From Linnemannia schmuckeri (taxonomy: Eukaryota > Mortierellomycota > Mortierellomycetes > Mortierellales > Mortierellaceae), in assembly GCA_029449235.1 (NCBI GenBank), contig JANATG010000015.1:186001-250000 (forward strand): a stretch of DNA of 64,000 nucleotides, given 5' to 3'. Of the stretch, positions 47,901-60,222 are shown piece after piece. The notes under the pieces were generated by a model, which did not search any database, had not been told where the DNA came from, and was given only the letters and a program-made list of their open reading frames with translations. Position numbers and translations under genes: made by a program. Each line of letters begins with the position of its first letter. Positions within the stretch are counted from its first letter, which is position 1.

Positions 47901-49492
47901 CGAGGACATGAACATCCAACTGCCCCAGGGCCACAACGTCGCCAACCTCAAGCTTCCTATGGGAGATGCTCAGACCATTGCTCCTGGACTCTTAAAGACT
48001 GCCTACTCTAACCAGCCCCTGAAAGTCAACGATGACTCGCACGAGACCTTTAACCAGTTCTCTAAGATTTTGACCACCGGCCCCGGAGTTCAGTTTTTCT
48101 TGTCTGGAACTGCTGACACTGTTGCTGAGACTGCTGCCGGTGCTGTCACCATCCCTGGCGTTGCTGTCAACGTTGCTTCGACCATGGCTGGTATGAACCT
48201 GAACGTCGGTGGTGCCTCCATCACTGATATCAAGATTGTCGGTGGTACCTCGGAGTACCTTGAGATCAACCAGAACGTCGTCCTCCAGAACCCCTCTGGG
48301 TTGACCGTCAAGGTCGGTGATGTTGCCTTCAACATTGGCTATGCCGGCAACAACATGGGTCGCGCTGTTGTCAAGGACATGGTCCTCGTCCCCGGTGCCA
48401 ACACCCTCCCCGCTGTCTTCCACATGTCTCCCTCCAACGAGCACGTCCGCGATGGTTTCTTGACTGGTTTCTGTGCTGGTGCTTCGTTCACCCTCGATGT
48501 TGCTGGTGCCGCCGATTCGACCAAGGTTGAGTCCTTGAAGGATGCCATGGCCTCGGTCAAGATGGCCTCAACTATCAAGGGTATTACCGATAAGTTGATC
48601 CCCGTCGGCAGCGGTGCCCAACCCAACATTCTCAACATGTTGCAGGTAATGCCTTACTCTTTGATATTTTATTTTATTGTCTCCATTTATTAACCGTTCG
48701 TTGTAACCACGTAAACTAACAACTTCTAACAACTTCTATCCCTCTAACTCAAAATAGATGACTGAGCCTCGCAAGACCCCTGTTCAGGTCATGATCTACA
48801 ACCCGTTCGATGCTCCTTTGTTCATCAAGAAGATGAAGGCCACCAACTACTGGCAGGGCAAGTACTTTGGTGAGCTCGACGAGGAGGTTAACTTGACTGT
48901 TCCACCAAAGTCAACTGTCCGCTCACCCACCGTCACCATGGTCTCGCCCGCTGGTTTCGGCTTCATGGGCACTCTTCTTCCCTTCATGTTGAAATACCCT
49001 CAGATGATTGTCGGTATCGCCGCCGATGTCCCCTTCGAAGTTCAGTCGACCATCGTCACCTACGTTGGAGGCCAGAATGGATACTTCGGTAACGTTGGAT
49101 ACAACCAGACCGAGACCATCATTAAGGTCCAGGTCGGAGGCAAGGCCCCTGCCGGTGCACTCCCTGCTGGTCTCGCTGGCCTCGTCCATGACGACACCAA
49201 CAACTCGACCTCGACTGCTCTTCCCTCGCCCACTGCCACCGCCACTGCCACCGCCGCCGCGACCACTGGTGAGGCCTCGACCTCGACTGCCTCTTCCACT
49301 ACCTCTGACTCGGCCTCGCCTGCTCCCACCACCGCCACCACCACTGGTGCTGCTACCGAGCCCATTGCCAAGCGTCAGATCCAGTCTCTTGAGGACGGCC
49401 CTGGTTCGGAGGATCCCGCTGTAATTGAGGCCTGGATCAAGGCTGTGGTCAACAAGTTGGCTATCGATGAGGGTCTCCCCGCCTACTACTAA
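44069..49492 (+). CDS. Large single-pass membrane protein with repeated DUF3712-type (LEA/AsmA-like) domains
   Basis: Five exons keep frame: 44069-44578, 44688-44793, 44960-45239, 45357-48645 and 48758-49492, giving 1639 residues. An acidic cytosolic N-terminus (DERDEDYQEFEEYDEV) and a basic patch (FYKRRKYWY) precede one membrane helix at about 47-71, so the rest should be lumenal. The long remainder repeats a beta-rich unit with recurring motifs such as LxxxMTNPSxLxIxxGxVxF and similar, for example IALNLTMVNPSQLSIDTG, LVLTAKLTNPSNVGIEMGTV and INQNVVLQNPSGLTVKVG. Many N-x-S/T sites are present. The tail is Thr/Ser/Ala-rich and ends near AKRQ, a Kex2-like KR site. Fungal DUF3712 proteins include yeast Tag1, a vacuolar-membrane protein tied to ending autophagy; homology is inferred from domain style only. 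Intron 2 holds a 44-nt T run. Confidence 0.85.
44876..44919 (+). repeat. T run of about 44 nt in an intron of the DUF3712-like gene
   Basis: Pure T tract in the intron before exon 3, ending about 40 nt before the acceptor at 44959. Confidence 0.9.
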
Positions 49493-50424
49493 AGCCAACA
49501 AAAGGTAGATCAGCCCAAGCCCAAAAATGAGCTGAAGTCTCAATATATACATTTACAAAGGGAAGAAGGGATAAAGGCTGTTTCCTTCCAAGTCTTCCCT
49601 CTCTTCCTTATTTTTTTGTTTGCTCTCCTTCATCTACACTCTTCCTTACATTGTTCTCTTCCTTTCAACCCATTCTGCAAACTAATCGGTTTTCTTATCA
49701 CATTCTTTTCACCTTTTTATTCATTCTTGAACGAAGAAACATTTTGCTTTCTTTCTTTTTTCAGTTTTTTTCTACCTTTATGAACCAGGTGTTTCTTCAT
49801 TGGACTCTTCCTTTAATGTTATGACTGCGCGTATTGCAATGGGGTACGGGTTGACTCTATCCATTGTCCATATTATCCACTCTTCTTTCCGCCCACCACC
49901 TTTTTGTTACGAACTTAATTATTAGTACTTTTACTTAATACCCATTGGCATTCTAATGATAAGTGCCAGCCTAATATCGTCCTCCCTCTATCATCTACAT
50001 CTTCCTCAGCCCACTCCCTTTAGTGATGGCCAACTTTAACTCTTAGAAACGATCTGCGAAAAAAAAAAAAAACATAGAAAGATATCAGTCATTTTTTCTT
50101 TATGGAGATAAATAAAAGGCCAAAAGAATATGCCTTTTTTGTATAATGGGATAATCTCAATGTGGTGACGAGAAGGTACAGCAATGCAAAGGGATCGTTG
50201 AGCACGAAACATAACATGAGAGACACAGTTTCAACGCGTTTCTAGAGGGTTCAAATCGGAGTCTAGGCGTCTGTGCACATGTCTCGTGGGTTCCTGGCTT
50301 AAGGGTGTCTGTAGAAGCACAAAATTATGGGCGTTGGCCCTTCCCAGCTATTTCAGCCGCTCGCACTCAACTTCTTTTTCTTTGCACCCCCAACCAGATA
50401 ATACCCATTGCACAGAAGAACATC
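49493..50424. other. Spacer between the DUF3712-like gene and THI80
   Basis: 0.93 kb, T-rich then mixed, same-strand neighbours. Holds a 3' UTR and the THI80 promoter. No gene seen. Confidence 0.6.
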
Positions 50425-51980
50425 ATGAACATTATGAACTGGCAACCAAGCAAGTATCTCGAGGATCCTCAGGAATACCAACGGAAATATGTCACTCCCA
50501 TCATCAACAATAACAAGGATGCCGTGACAGGTCACCATGGCAAGTTTGCGCTTATTATTCTGAATCAGCCCATCCTCATTCATCGCACCCTCTTCAACAA
50601 CGTCTGGCAAAACGGTAAGTTCTCGTTACGACGAACAAGGGCATTTAGGATAATCATAGGAGCAAAGAAAGACACGACAAGGGGTGACTATTTCAAGATA
50701 TCAAGAGCTTACCAGCGCCTCTGTTTTGCAGATATATCGGTTCTTGATACTCACTATTCTATGTTGATCTCTTTAGCCACGTACCGATTCTGCGCAGACG
50801 GTGGCGCCAACAGGCTATATGATCTCCTGAAGACTGACGAGGAGCGCGCAAAGTAAGAAGCAAAAGGACATCGACACAATGTCCGCCAGGAGTATCAGTA
50901 AAACACGCTTCAAGTCAGACAATTGATTTTTCCTAATTGGTCGAGTCGCCCACGAGACTCACGCGAGTTGCACATAACGTTCCTGCGGTTGGATTTAGGT
51001 TCCTTCCCGACTACATCCGAGGCGATCTGGATTCTCTACGCGATTCTGTCAAGGACTACTATGAGTCTCAGGTAAAGGAAAAAAAAACCAACACCAACAA
51101 CAACAACAACAACAGTAATGCACGACCATGGGATATTGGAACTTTTTATTTCTCATCCTCTCCAAACTAACCACCGAATTTGCAAATCAATGACATTAGG
51201 GAGTGCCGGTGGAGTGTGTTGGTGACCAATACTCGACAGATTTTATGAAATGTGTAGAACTCGTCCGCGCCCGCGACCCTTCACCATCTTCATCTTCATC
51301 TTCATCTTCATCGACGACGACATCAACAGGCGTAGAATCAACAATAGCCTCAGAAAAACTAGATCACAGGACCCAAGAAGAACGCCAGGCAAGCAATCTG
51401 GGGATCATCGCTTTGGGAGGCACGGGCGGTCGATTTGATCAGTCCATGTCGAGTATCCATCACCTCTACATCCTCAATCAGGAGCGGCAGGCCACCTTGG
51501 TCTCGGACCAGAGTATCGTCGTCGTCCTTGGCGCTGTAAGTCTCCCTTTTCATTCGCAGGCTATTTCTAACACTACTTTGACCGGCATATGTTTATCTCC
51601 CAAGCTTTCTTACACTGTTCTTTGCTCTTGAATATCATACAAATAGGGAGCGCATGAGATTACTTGTAACCTGGACATTGAAGGGCCAACCTGCGGGATT
51701 ATCCCTGTTGGATCTACTGAGGCCATCCTGACAACTACCGGCCTCAAATGGGATATCGGTAATTAAATCTTTCGTTTTTTCTTTGTTGCATACCTCGCAT
51801 GCATGTTACGTTCACACACCAACATCCTCTCGTTTTATTCCATGTGTTACAATAGAGGACTGGAAGACAAGCTTTGGCACACAGATCAGTACCTCCAATG
51901 CACTGGTTGGATCCAAGGTCATCGTTAAGACCAACGCCCCCGTTGTCTGGACAACTGAATTGAGATTAGGAGAGAAATAG
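50425..51980 (+). CDS. THI80: Thiamine pyrophosphokinase
   Basis: Makes the cofactor thiamine diphosphate from thiamine and ATP. Six exons keep frame: 50425-50614, 50777-50852, 50999-51071, 51200-51535, 51647-51758 and 51856-51980, giving 303 residues. Family landmarks are LIILNQPI, FCADGGANRLYDLL, FLPDYIRGDLDSL, GDQYSTDFMKC (the DQxxTD substrate site), LGGTGGRFDQSMSSIHHLY and the C-terminal binding domain GPTCGIIPVG then STSNALVGSKVIVKT. A run of nine Ser plus Thr sits inside exon 4 (TCATCT repeats at DNA level) between conserved blocks, so it is probably an exposed loop. The ATG at 50425 is the first that directly precedes the conserved region; an in-frame upstream ATG at 50305 would add 40 unconserved residues. 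Confidence 0.93.
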
Positions 51981-52219
51981 AAAAAATTTGCACGACAGAC
52001 ATACGCACATGTACATTTCAAGCGAGCTTGTTTTTATTTTCTTTTTGGTTTTTTTATTCTCTTTGATCTATGGTACAGGGATGGAAGAGGAGCTGCATCG
52101 AAGTAAAATTGGAAAAAAGAAAAGAAAAAAAGGATGGTTGCTGCTTGTGAGAAAATAATAATAAGGATTGCAAAAAAAAAGTATAGTACAAACTAGGCAA
52201 AAAAGAGAAGGGAGGGAGC
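51981..52219. other. Convergent 3' spacer between THI80 and RAT1
   Basis: 239 bp between convergent stop codons, A/T-rich. Contains both 3' UTRs. Confidence 0.6.
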
Positions 52220-55200
52220 TTATTGGCGAGGATAGGGGAAAGGAGGGAGGTTGTTGTTGAAGCCACCACGTCCTCCACGATGAGCTGGTGGGTTATTATT
52301 GTTGGCATGGCCGTACCAGCCCTGGGTGGGTGCCTGAGGAGCTGGTACGCCCTGTCCGGGCAAGATGCCTGGAGGCAACGCTCCAGCATATCCTCCTACA
52401 GGAGGCGTTCCATAGGCTGGTGCAGGAGGTCCGTAGTTATTGACTGGTGCGAACCCAGGAATCACCGGTGCCTGCTGCTGAGGGTACCCCTGCTGCTGTT
52501 GAGGGAACCGCCCTGAGCCGCCGTTGCTGATGTTGTTGTAGCCTCCGCGACCACCGCCACCATATCCGCCACCGCGTCCGCCACTACCATACCCGCCACT
52601 TCCGTTCATGTAGTCGCCTTGTTGACCGCCTTGATAACCGCCTTGATGACCACCTTGGTGGGTACCACGGTGACCTCCATATCCGCCACGAGAGTTGCCT
52701 CCTTGGTTGTTGTAGGGGTGAGGCCCGCGATCATTTCCACGACCGCTATATCCGCCCCCGTGGCCATTGTGACCATGGTGACCACCGTTATCGTAGCCAC
52801 CTTGGTTTCCGTAGCCTTGTCCTTGATGGCCACTGCCATACCCGCCGTGACCTCCTCGTGAGCCGTGCGAGTTGCCCCGGTGACCAGAATCTCCGTAGCC
52901 ACCTCGGCCGCCACGTCCACCGCCATAGCCGACATGGCCAGGGCGCGAGTCGTAGCCTTGATACGGATCCTGTCGAGGGAAGCGAGAGCCATCGTTGTTG
53001 GGTCCTCCGTTATAACCGCCATATCCGCCTCCTTGTCCGCCCTGGTTGTTGTAGGAGCGGTCGTAGCTCTGGCCAGGGTAGGTTCGGTCAGAAGCACCGC
53101 GGTTATCAGCAGTGAAACCGCCACGGCCACGGAAGCTTGCGGAGCCACCTCGGGCGTTGCGATCAAAACCGCCGCCATATTGGCCATTGCTCTGTCCACG
53201 ATGGTTGTATCCACCGCGACCACCACGGAATCCGCCGCGGCCACCGCGACCACCTCCTCGCTGAGTTCCACCTCCGTTTCTGATCCACTGGATATCATCG
53301 CCTGAAAGAACACGCTTGGGGAAATTGACGCCCTTGAGCATCAATGAGGGGTGAATGTATCCTGCGGGCATCTTGGGGTTCGAGAAAATGACACTAATCG
53401 ACTTGTCAACAGGAATGTCCTCCAAACCATAATCGACAAGAGGCGAAGGGAATGAACTCCGAGGAATGCAGAAAGGATCACGCTTTGCGAGACCCAAAAG
53501 ACGACCGCTCTTCTTGTACTCTAGTTCGTACTCTTCGCCTTCGCTGCGGGAGCTATAAAGCTTGTCGCAGAGAGGGTCATAGAGCTTGCTCTTCTCGCTG
53601 ACGAAAAGAACCTCCTGACCAAACTTGTTGCGCTCAACCTCGTCCTCGGTCAACTTGGGATAGAGCGGTGCCATGGCGTCCAGCAGACGCTTGGGGTCCA
53701 AGAAAGGAAGAAGAGCAACTCCTTGCCATGCAAACTTTTTGCCGTTCAAGTCCATTTCGAAGTGTTCGGGGTAAAAGTCGATAATAGGTGAATCCTCCTC
53801 GTACATGAGGGGCTGGAAAGCTGGAGGGATGTGCTGCTTACTAGCAGCAGGCAGCACTCCCATTAGCTGTTCGATAGGGTGGAAGGGCTGCCCAACCTCG
53901 AACTTAACCTCAATATCGCCAATGTCGACAAAGTCCGATGCAAAAGGAGAGAAATGGTATGGGTAGTACCACTGCCACGAAGGGCATCCCTGCATGTAGT
54001 ACTTCATAACCCAGCAACAGCCCTCGATGTAGCTTTTGACAATACTATAGGAGTAACGAAAACATTGAATTAATACGCAATCCGTTGAACATGAACACAA
54101 ACACGGCTGAACATACAATCTTCAAGCACTTACGCCCTGCGAGCCTCGGTATCAGAAAGCTCAATGTGAAACTTGTTGCGGTAGTACCGCTCCTTGTACT
54201 CGGGCTCCCATAGCCTGACATTGTCCTCAGGCTCATCGTCATTGTTGACGGCTTTCTTCTTGGCGATAGCAGTTGGGATGGGGGTGGGGGTGGCAGCCGC
54301 TTCAGTGTCATCTTCCTCTTCGTCGTTTGATGCCTCATCCTCGTTGTCCTCGACCTCAGCAATAGATCGCTTTCGGGGGTTGGTCTCGGTCATCTCGGTA
54401 TCCACTGAGGCTGCGGTCTCCTCGGCTGGCTTCTCTTCAGCAGATTCTACCTCCTTCTTCTCCTCAGTAGATTCTGCCTCCATCTTCTCCTCGCCCTCTT
54501 TCACTCCCTCCTCCTTGGGGGCGTCAGTAGTATCGATGGCACTGGTAGACTTAGCTGCCTCAGCAGATTCATCGTTTTTGGTGAGGTCGGCCTTGAGCAA
54601 GGCGGCAGCGGCATGGTTGGTGATAGTCCTTCTCTGAACCTTCTCCTCCATGATCTTTTTGTTGAGCGCAGCGACCTCCTTCTCAGCCTCGGCCTTATTG
54701 CTCAATCCTTTGACGGCGACGGCGGGCATCTCCCATACCTTGTTCTGGGAGAGAGTGGCGCCTCCTTGCTGAGAGGCATACATGGCTCTGGCCTCGTCCT
54801 CGACCTTCCTGCGTTTATTATTTTTAGCCCGACGCTCTTCCTTCTCACGACGTTCCTGGAAGATTCCGTCCTCCTTCTTGCCGAGCTCAGTCATTAAGAA
54901 CTGAGCCCGCTTGAGGTTGACATCGCCGTTGTGGGTCATGTATCCACCCATCAATGGAAGGACCTGCTTCCAAATCTCGATCAAGACATCAATGGCGCCT
55001 TCGCGAGTCTCCAGGGAGGGAAGATGGGGCAAGAAATCGTTTCCGACAAAGAAGCAAAGGAAGACCCAGTCATCAATAGCCTGCTCAATGTCCCACTCAA
55101 AAGGCAGATTCTCGACCTTGAGCTCCACTTCTAGATATTCACGGAGGATGCTGACGTTGAGATAGATGTACGGTTTCTCAGTGACAGGTGGAGCCTTTTC

Positions 55201-56675
55201 ATCGAAATCGCCCGACTTGACCTTGGCCTTGCCCTGGCATTGAGCAGCCATATGTCCCGTCTGGTTGCAAAGAAAGCATTTATTCTTTGAACTGCCCTCC
55301 TGGAAAAAGACATCCTCTCGCAGCACCTTAAAGTAGGGCTCGTGTGTACCAAGAGCCAACATGATCAGATCGGCATCCTACAACAGCGAGTTAGAAGACT
55401 CAAAGTTAGTTTTACATGTTGCCGTTGTTCTGCAGTGAATGATCAGTGACCAGATAATAAAATAAGCGTGAGGTTGTCGAGGCAGCCTGGATACATACCA
55501 ATCCATAGATGACGTGGCTTGTGTTGGGGTTGTGGTGAGGTGCTGACCGTTGGGAACGGATAAAGTTCATCATCTTGTGCTCACCCTCTCCGGGGACACT
55601 GCCATCTGAGAGAATAACCTTCATGTTCATCCAGCCAGGATCTTCGTTCAACTTTTTGGCGACCCAGAATCGTAATGTCTTTCCGAGGTTGACCATGAAG
55701 GGTGTTCCTGGCGTAATGCAGTTAGAGTCAAACTTTTGTTCCCTGTCGTGATCCGGGCGCTGCGCTTTTAAATCGGCTATTAGAACCATGTTAAATGACA
55801 TGAGTTAATACAGAGTTTTTGAGAACATAAAATTGAATGGTGCAATAATATTAATAAAAAAGTCCGAATGCTTGACAGGTGCCACAGATCGTGAACAGGG
55901 AGATATGCATACCTGTGAGCTCCTCCCATGCGGCTTCCTCACTTGCTGCCTTTTCCTTGGCTTCTTGCGCAGTCCTGAAACGTCTTGAACGCTGCTGGTT
56001 CATCTTGGCACGAGGAGCAACTCCATCTAAATCGTCAGTGCGTCAGATTAAATGAATAATTAGTGTAAGATCGAAAGAACACAGTGCATGAAAATGTCGT
56101 TGCACAGAAAATGAGTCTTTACCAACAGCCATGTAAAGCAACTTGCGGGGTCGGACCATATTGACAATGCGCTCGATATAGGCAAAAATGGCAACCATCA
56201 TCTCTTCCTCGTTCGCTGGTGGCGGCTATTAGGGGTTGATAAAGTCAATTCATACAAGTAGTGATCTGATTAGTAAGTGGTTTAGATATGTCAGATCGGC
56301 TTAATAACTTCATATAGTTGCAGCTGGAACTGGGGTTCCTTGGCAGTACCTTTCCCTCAGGTTTACAGCAAGGATGAATAATGTTGTTCATATCCAGGTA
56401 TAAATAGTCGTTCTCCTCGTTGTTGGGGTTGGGTTGGGTGATGTCGATGGGGACAACAACACCGTTAATCTCCTTTGGTTTTTCCTCGACAACATTGGTT
56501 GTGATCTTGGGGTACTTATTGGCAAGCCTACATGAAGCAAACAACAATAACAAACAATAACGATGCAAATTGAATGAGTATTTTGTGTCACGCGTGGTTC
56601 CAGATCTTGATCAGTCTAATCAAAGGCAAGGCGCAGAGGGGGCTGTTACCATCTGAAAAGGGCGGGAACTCCCAT
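52220..56675 (-). CDS. RAT1: Nuclear 5'-3' exoribonuclease Rat1/Xrn2
   Basis: Nuclear exonuclease for transcription termination, rRNA and snoRNA processing (family knowledge). Seven exons keep frame: 56675-56650, 56527-56350, 56225-56123, 56026-55913, 55776-55499, 55377-54134 and 54044-52220, giving 1255 residues. The first coding exon is 26 nt (MGVPALFRW). Catalytic landmarks are LYLDMNNIIHPCCKPEGK, LLYMAVDGVAPRAKMNQQRS, SDGSVPGEGEHKMMNFIR and DADLIMLALGTHEPYF. A CCHC knuckle (CFLCNQTGHMAAQC, about 267) separates Rat1/Xrn2 from Xrn1. A charged Glu/Lys linker is followed by YIEGCCWVMKYYMQGCPSWQ and YYPYHFSPFA. The last 300 or so residues are an RGG/YGG/GGY low-complexity tail, longer than in yeast, then a Pro/Ala/Tyr-rich end. 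Convergent with THI80. Confidence 0.96.
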
Positions 56676-57228
56676 GGTGAAGGAAGAGGTGGGGGGAGTG
56701 GGAGAAGGGGGAGGGGAAGGGAGGAGGTGGTGGAAGAAGGTGAGGAGGGATGATGGGTGAAGAGTGGACGGTGCGGGTGAAGAGTGAGTGAAAGGGTGGC
56801 ACAGCGTTGAAGCTAAAACTTTTATCAAGGTAAGTGATGTGACTGCTGAAATGAACAAACTACGTACGCGAATGATGTGCATATGCATTTTTGCGCACGA
56901 AGAAAAAAAGAAGCAGCAAAAAAAAAAAGGCACGCACGCTATCGTTCCTTCTTTCACACACTCAAACAGACTTTTTCATTTTTTCATTCAAAAAAAAAAA
57001 GTTTGTCCACGCTCCCCCCGTCGCTTCCCTTTCTTGTGCTTGCTCGCCTTTTTCCCTTTCTGCGCTTAACAGGTCACTTTTTTCTTTCACTTTCGTTATC
57101 TTTCTTTCACCTTTTCCACTTTCCTCCTCCTTTCCCTTCCACGTTTTCTTTCATTCTTTCTCCCACCTTTTCCAGTACACACCTCTCCCACCACTTTAAC
57201 CCTTCTACTCGCATTCATCCAGCAAAAC
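56676..57228. other. Divergent promoter region between RAT1 and the UBX gene
   Basis: 553 bp between divergent start codons, with A runs (56920-56930, 56990-57000) and a CT-rich stretch before the UBX ATG. No gene seen. Confidence 0.6.
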
Positions 57229-59923
57229 ATGGAGAGCATCAATTCTGAGGACATAGTCCAATTCTGCGCCATCACCTCCGCCGACCCCGAAGTCGCCTCT
57301 AACTATCTCACTGTAAGCCTTGACATGCTGACAAATACACCTCGTCGAGCTCCTTACCTGTTTATCGCACCAAAAGGCACGCAAGTCTGCGGTTGAGTCA
57401 CTCATACACTCTTCTATTTTGTTCTGTGTATTTCCTTGTCTCTCTCTCCGACATACAAATACGGTCGACTCCTTAATTTACCTTTATCAAGGTCTGCGAT
57501 GGATCACTTGACCGTGCTATCACTCTGTACATGGAGAGCGGAGGAATCGATCTGTCAGGAACCACTTCAACCTCCAGCAACAACAACAGCAGCAACGTCA
57601 TCAGAGGCGAGCGTCGCTCACGGTCATCCTCCAATGACGGATCTGGTGATTTTGGAGGCTTCGATCAGGACGAAGAGTTGGCACGTTCGCTCCAAGAAGA
57701 GGATTCTAGGGCTGCCCAGTCTATCCGCGCACCCATTGCTCCAAGGCATGAGATGCTCCTAGGCGATGATTATGGTGACCACAGCAGCAGCTCCATGTTC
57801 CACAGTGGCTCCTCCCGTAAGTTAGGCCTTTTTTGTTTATACAGTTGTGAGTTGCCACCATTTTGTCGTCAGATATGAAAATTTTCACCACTAAGGGACC
57901 AGATAAGGCTTTAGCGTCAATGCAAAGGGTGTCTTTAGGAGTCCGATATAAAATCTCAGTTCCACAAAGACTTGGAGAAAAGGAAGGCCTGGCCTTAAAG
58001 TCAATAATAAGAGTGGTGGGAGACTTCATAGTATGAGAGGCAGACATAATGGCAGGAAAGAAAGGCTTAGATTCGATGTCAATAGCGAAAGGAGTTACCA
58101 AAATATGAGAAACAGATAGAACCGGTCCAAAGCTTTACCAACAACGCCGTTTGCAGGAACTTGACATGTATGACGTCTCCATACATATAAGAAATGGAGC
58201 CGAGCTAGGCTTTGATCAACCACACCGATTGCAGGAACCTGACAAGTATGACGTCTGTATATCTGACCTCTTTTGTTTCGGCTGCATATCTTTTCAATAG
58301 GGGCCCGTGCTGCTCCCTCTGTGTTCTTGCCTCCAGATTCCTCTACCCTTGCCCGTGATGCTTTCCGCGACTTTGCTGCCGAAGCTGCCACAATGGGAGG
58401 GGATTCGAGCCCAAAGACTTCGCGTTTGGCTGATCTGTTCAAGGCACCACTCGATATGATGGCCAGGGGAGACTTTGATCAGGTTAAAAAAAATCGATGC
58501 TATTTGCCCTTTCCGCTATCAATTTATTATTCATAAAATTGCGGTACTAATAGCCATTCTTTCTTTCTGTATTATCAAATCTAGAGCCGAAATGTCGCCA
58601 AGAACGAGACAAAGTGGCTCATGGTCAACATTCAGGAAGCAGGAGTGTTTGCCTGTCAGGTGTTGAACCGTGATCTCTGGAGCGATCAAAGCGTCAAGGA
58701 GATTGTCAAAGAGAACTTTATCTTTTTGCAGGTGCGGCACGACTTTCTGTATCGTGATTGACTCTGCGCCCTCACCTCAACGTGAGTGTGATATTTGCTT
58801 CGTCATTCAAGGTCTGACTCGATCTCTTTTTATGTATCTATGAGCACAGTTCTACTCTGATAGCGTGGAAGGCAAGAAGTATGCGGCGTATTACCCTCTG
58901 AAGACCTTCCCACATATCGCAATCATCGATCCACGCACAGGTGAGCTTAGAATATCATTGGAAGCAGGAACTTACAGACTGCGCGTATCGTACTAAGCAG
59001 TACTAACATCAGTCAATATTTACTTCTACTACGCGTTCCCTTCAATTAGCCGAGAGAATGCATGTCTGGAGCAAGACCATTGACCCTGTCGATTTTCTTT
59101 CGGATGGTATGTGGTTATACATTATGATAATTTTGTCCGCAGACATGAAGCGATGTAATCATTGTGTCTAACCTCCCGCCTATTTATCTATTTATGTCTA
59201 GTCTCTGAATTCCTCGATATGCACTCGCTCACGGACTCTGCCTCAAAGCCTTCGCTGCCAAAGAAGAAGAAGATTGTTAAGGACGTATCGGACATGACTG
59301 AGGAAGAGCAGCTCCAGGCAGCGATGATGGCCTCGATGGGCGGCGATGCCTCCAGTGCCATTGATGTTCCTGATGAGGAGCCCGAAGACATTTCGACACC
59401 AGTGAAGGAAGAGGGTAAGCTTACTTATTATTTGGTTATTTGAGGCCGCCGTTGCTGATGTAGATTAAAAGACACAAAGTAATAACGTTCGCGTCTCACT
59501 TTCCGTGTGCTTAGATCCTCTTCCTGATGTAGTCGAGGAGTCCGTGTTCGATAGCATAAAGCCTGTGCGCCATGAAGAGCCTACCGATTTGGCCACCTCC
59601 ACCAGAATTGGCTTCCGTCTCAGCGATGGCTCGCGATTGATGCACCGCTTCCCCAAGTCTGCACCCGTCCGTGTGTTGTTCGAATACATCAAGTCTGAAG
59701 TCGAAGATGCCCGTACTCAACAGTTTGAGGCAAGTCGAGCTGTGTGCTTTGTCCGTCCATGTATTTGTTCGGTACTACTCACTTGGACCCTTTACTAACC
59801 GTAATCTTGTATTTCTTTTCTGTGACATAGCTGGTCTTTATCGGCAAGCAGCTTTTGGACGACATTGACAAGACCCTCACGGAAGTTGGCGTTGAGAACG
59901 CACAGATCATGGTTCAAATGTAA
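57229..59923 (+). CDS. UBA-UAS-UBX protein (Ubx5/UBXN7-like Cdc48 adaptor)
   Basis: Adaptor that links ubiquitylated substrates to Cdc48/p97 (family knowledge). Nine exons keep frame: 57229-57312, 57492-57816, 58301-58482, 58585-58731, 58850-58940, 59050-59106, 59202-59414, 59515-59729 and 59831-59923, giving 468 residues. The N-terminal UBA-like fold ends in CDGSLDRAITLYMESGG; then comes a Ser-rich linker with EELARSLQEED (UIM-like). The UAS thioredoxin-like domain lies at about 145-300 (KWLMVNIQEAGVFACQVLNR, TFPHIAIIDPRT). A second UIM-like EEEQLQAAMMASM follows. The UBX domain covers about 385-468 (TRIGFRLSDGSRLMHRFPKS). The intron before the last exon begins with GC (gcaagt at 59730). Intron 2 (57817-58300) is long and holds decayed repeats. 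Confidence 0.92.
57880..58256. repeat. Degenerate tandem repeats inside intron 2 of the UBX gene
   Basis: A 26-bp block at 58153-58178 recurs at 58231-58256 with two mismatches (GCAGGAACyTGACAwGTATG, then ACGTCT), spacing 78 bp. Upstream, looser copies share GGCTTTAGCGTCAATGCAAA-like sequence. On the minus strand the copies stay in one frame for roughly 80 codons as 23-28-residue units (SVSHILVTPFAIDIESK; SASHTMKSPTTLIIDFK; CGTEILYRTPKDTLCIDAK). I cannot assign it to a known element. Confidence 0.6.
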
Positions 59924-60096
59924 ACAATCTTTTCAAGTAACGAGTTAGAGACGAGAATAAGCGTGATGCTCTTGGATGACATGCACATTTTTTTTTTGCA
60001 AGACATTGAAGTCCGTCCCCAAAATACAAACAAAACCACTCCTCCTACACATACATACATCGGCACCCCTCCCACAGTGAATCTTGCATTGTCGCT

Positions 60097-60099
<3 letters not shown>

Positions 60100-60129
<30 letters not shown>
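60100..60129 (+). repeat. A run of about 30 nt between convergent genes
   Basis: Homopolymer A between the stop codons of the UBX gene and the UQCC2-like gene; on the minus strand it is a T run downstream of the UQCC2-like stop. Confidence 0.85.
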
Positions 60130-60132
<3 letters not shown>

Positions 60133-60222
60133 TTTACAGAAACAAAAACATTCAAAAAAAGTTATCCAGCATTTATTGTACAAGGTTGTTGAGGATTCCT
60201 GAAAAGATTGAATGCTCCTTCC

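Noticed and set aside
46156..47934. 592-codon open frame antisense to the DUF3712-like gene
   Set aside because: Low-complexity Gly/Val/His/Asp product that follows the third-position bias of the sense gene; no domain and no separate promoter.
58273..58536. Reading through from the 58301 exon into its downstream intron
   Set aside because: The gttaaa donor after FDQ and the next exon SRNVAKNETKW fit the UAS domain; the read-through residues do not.
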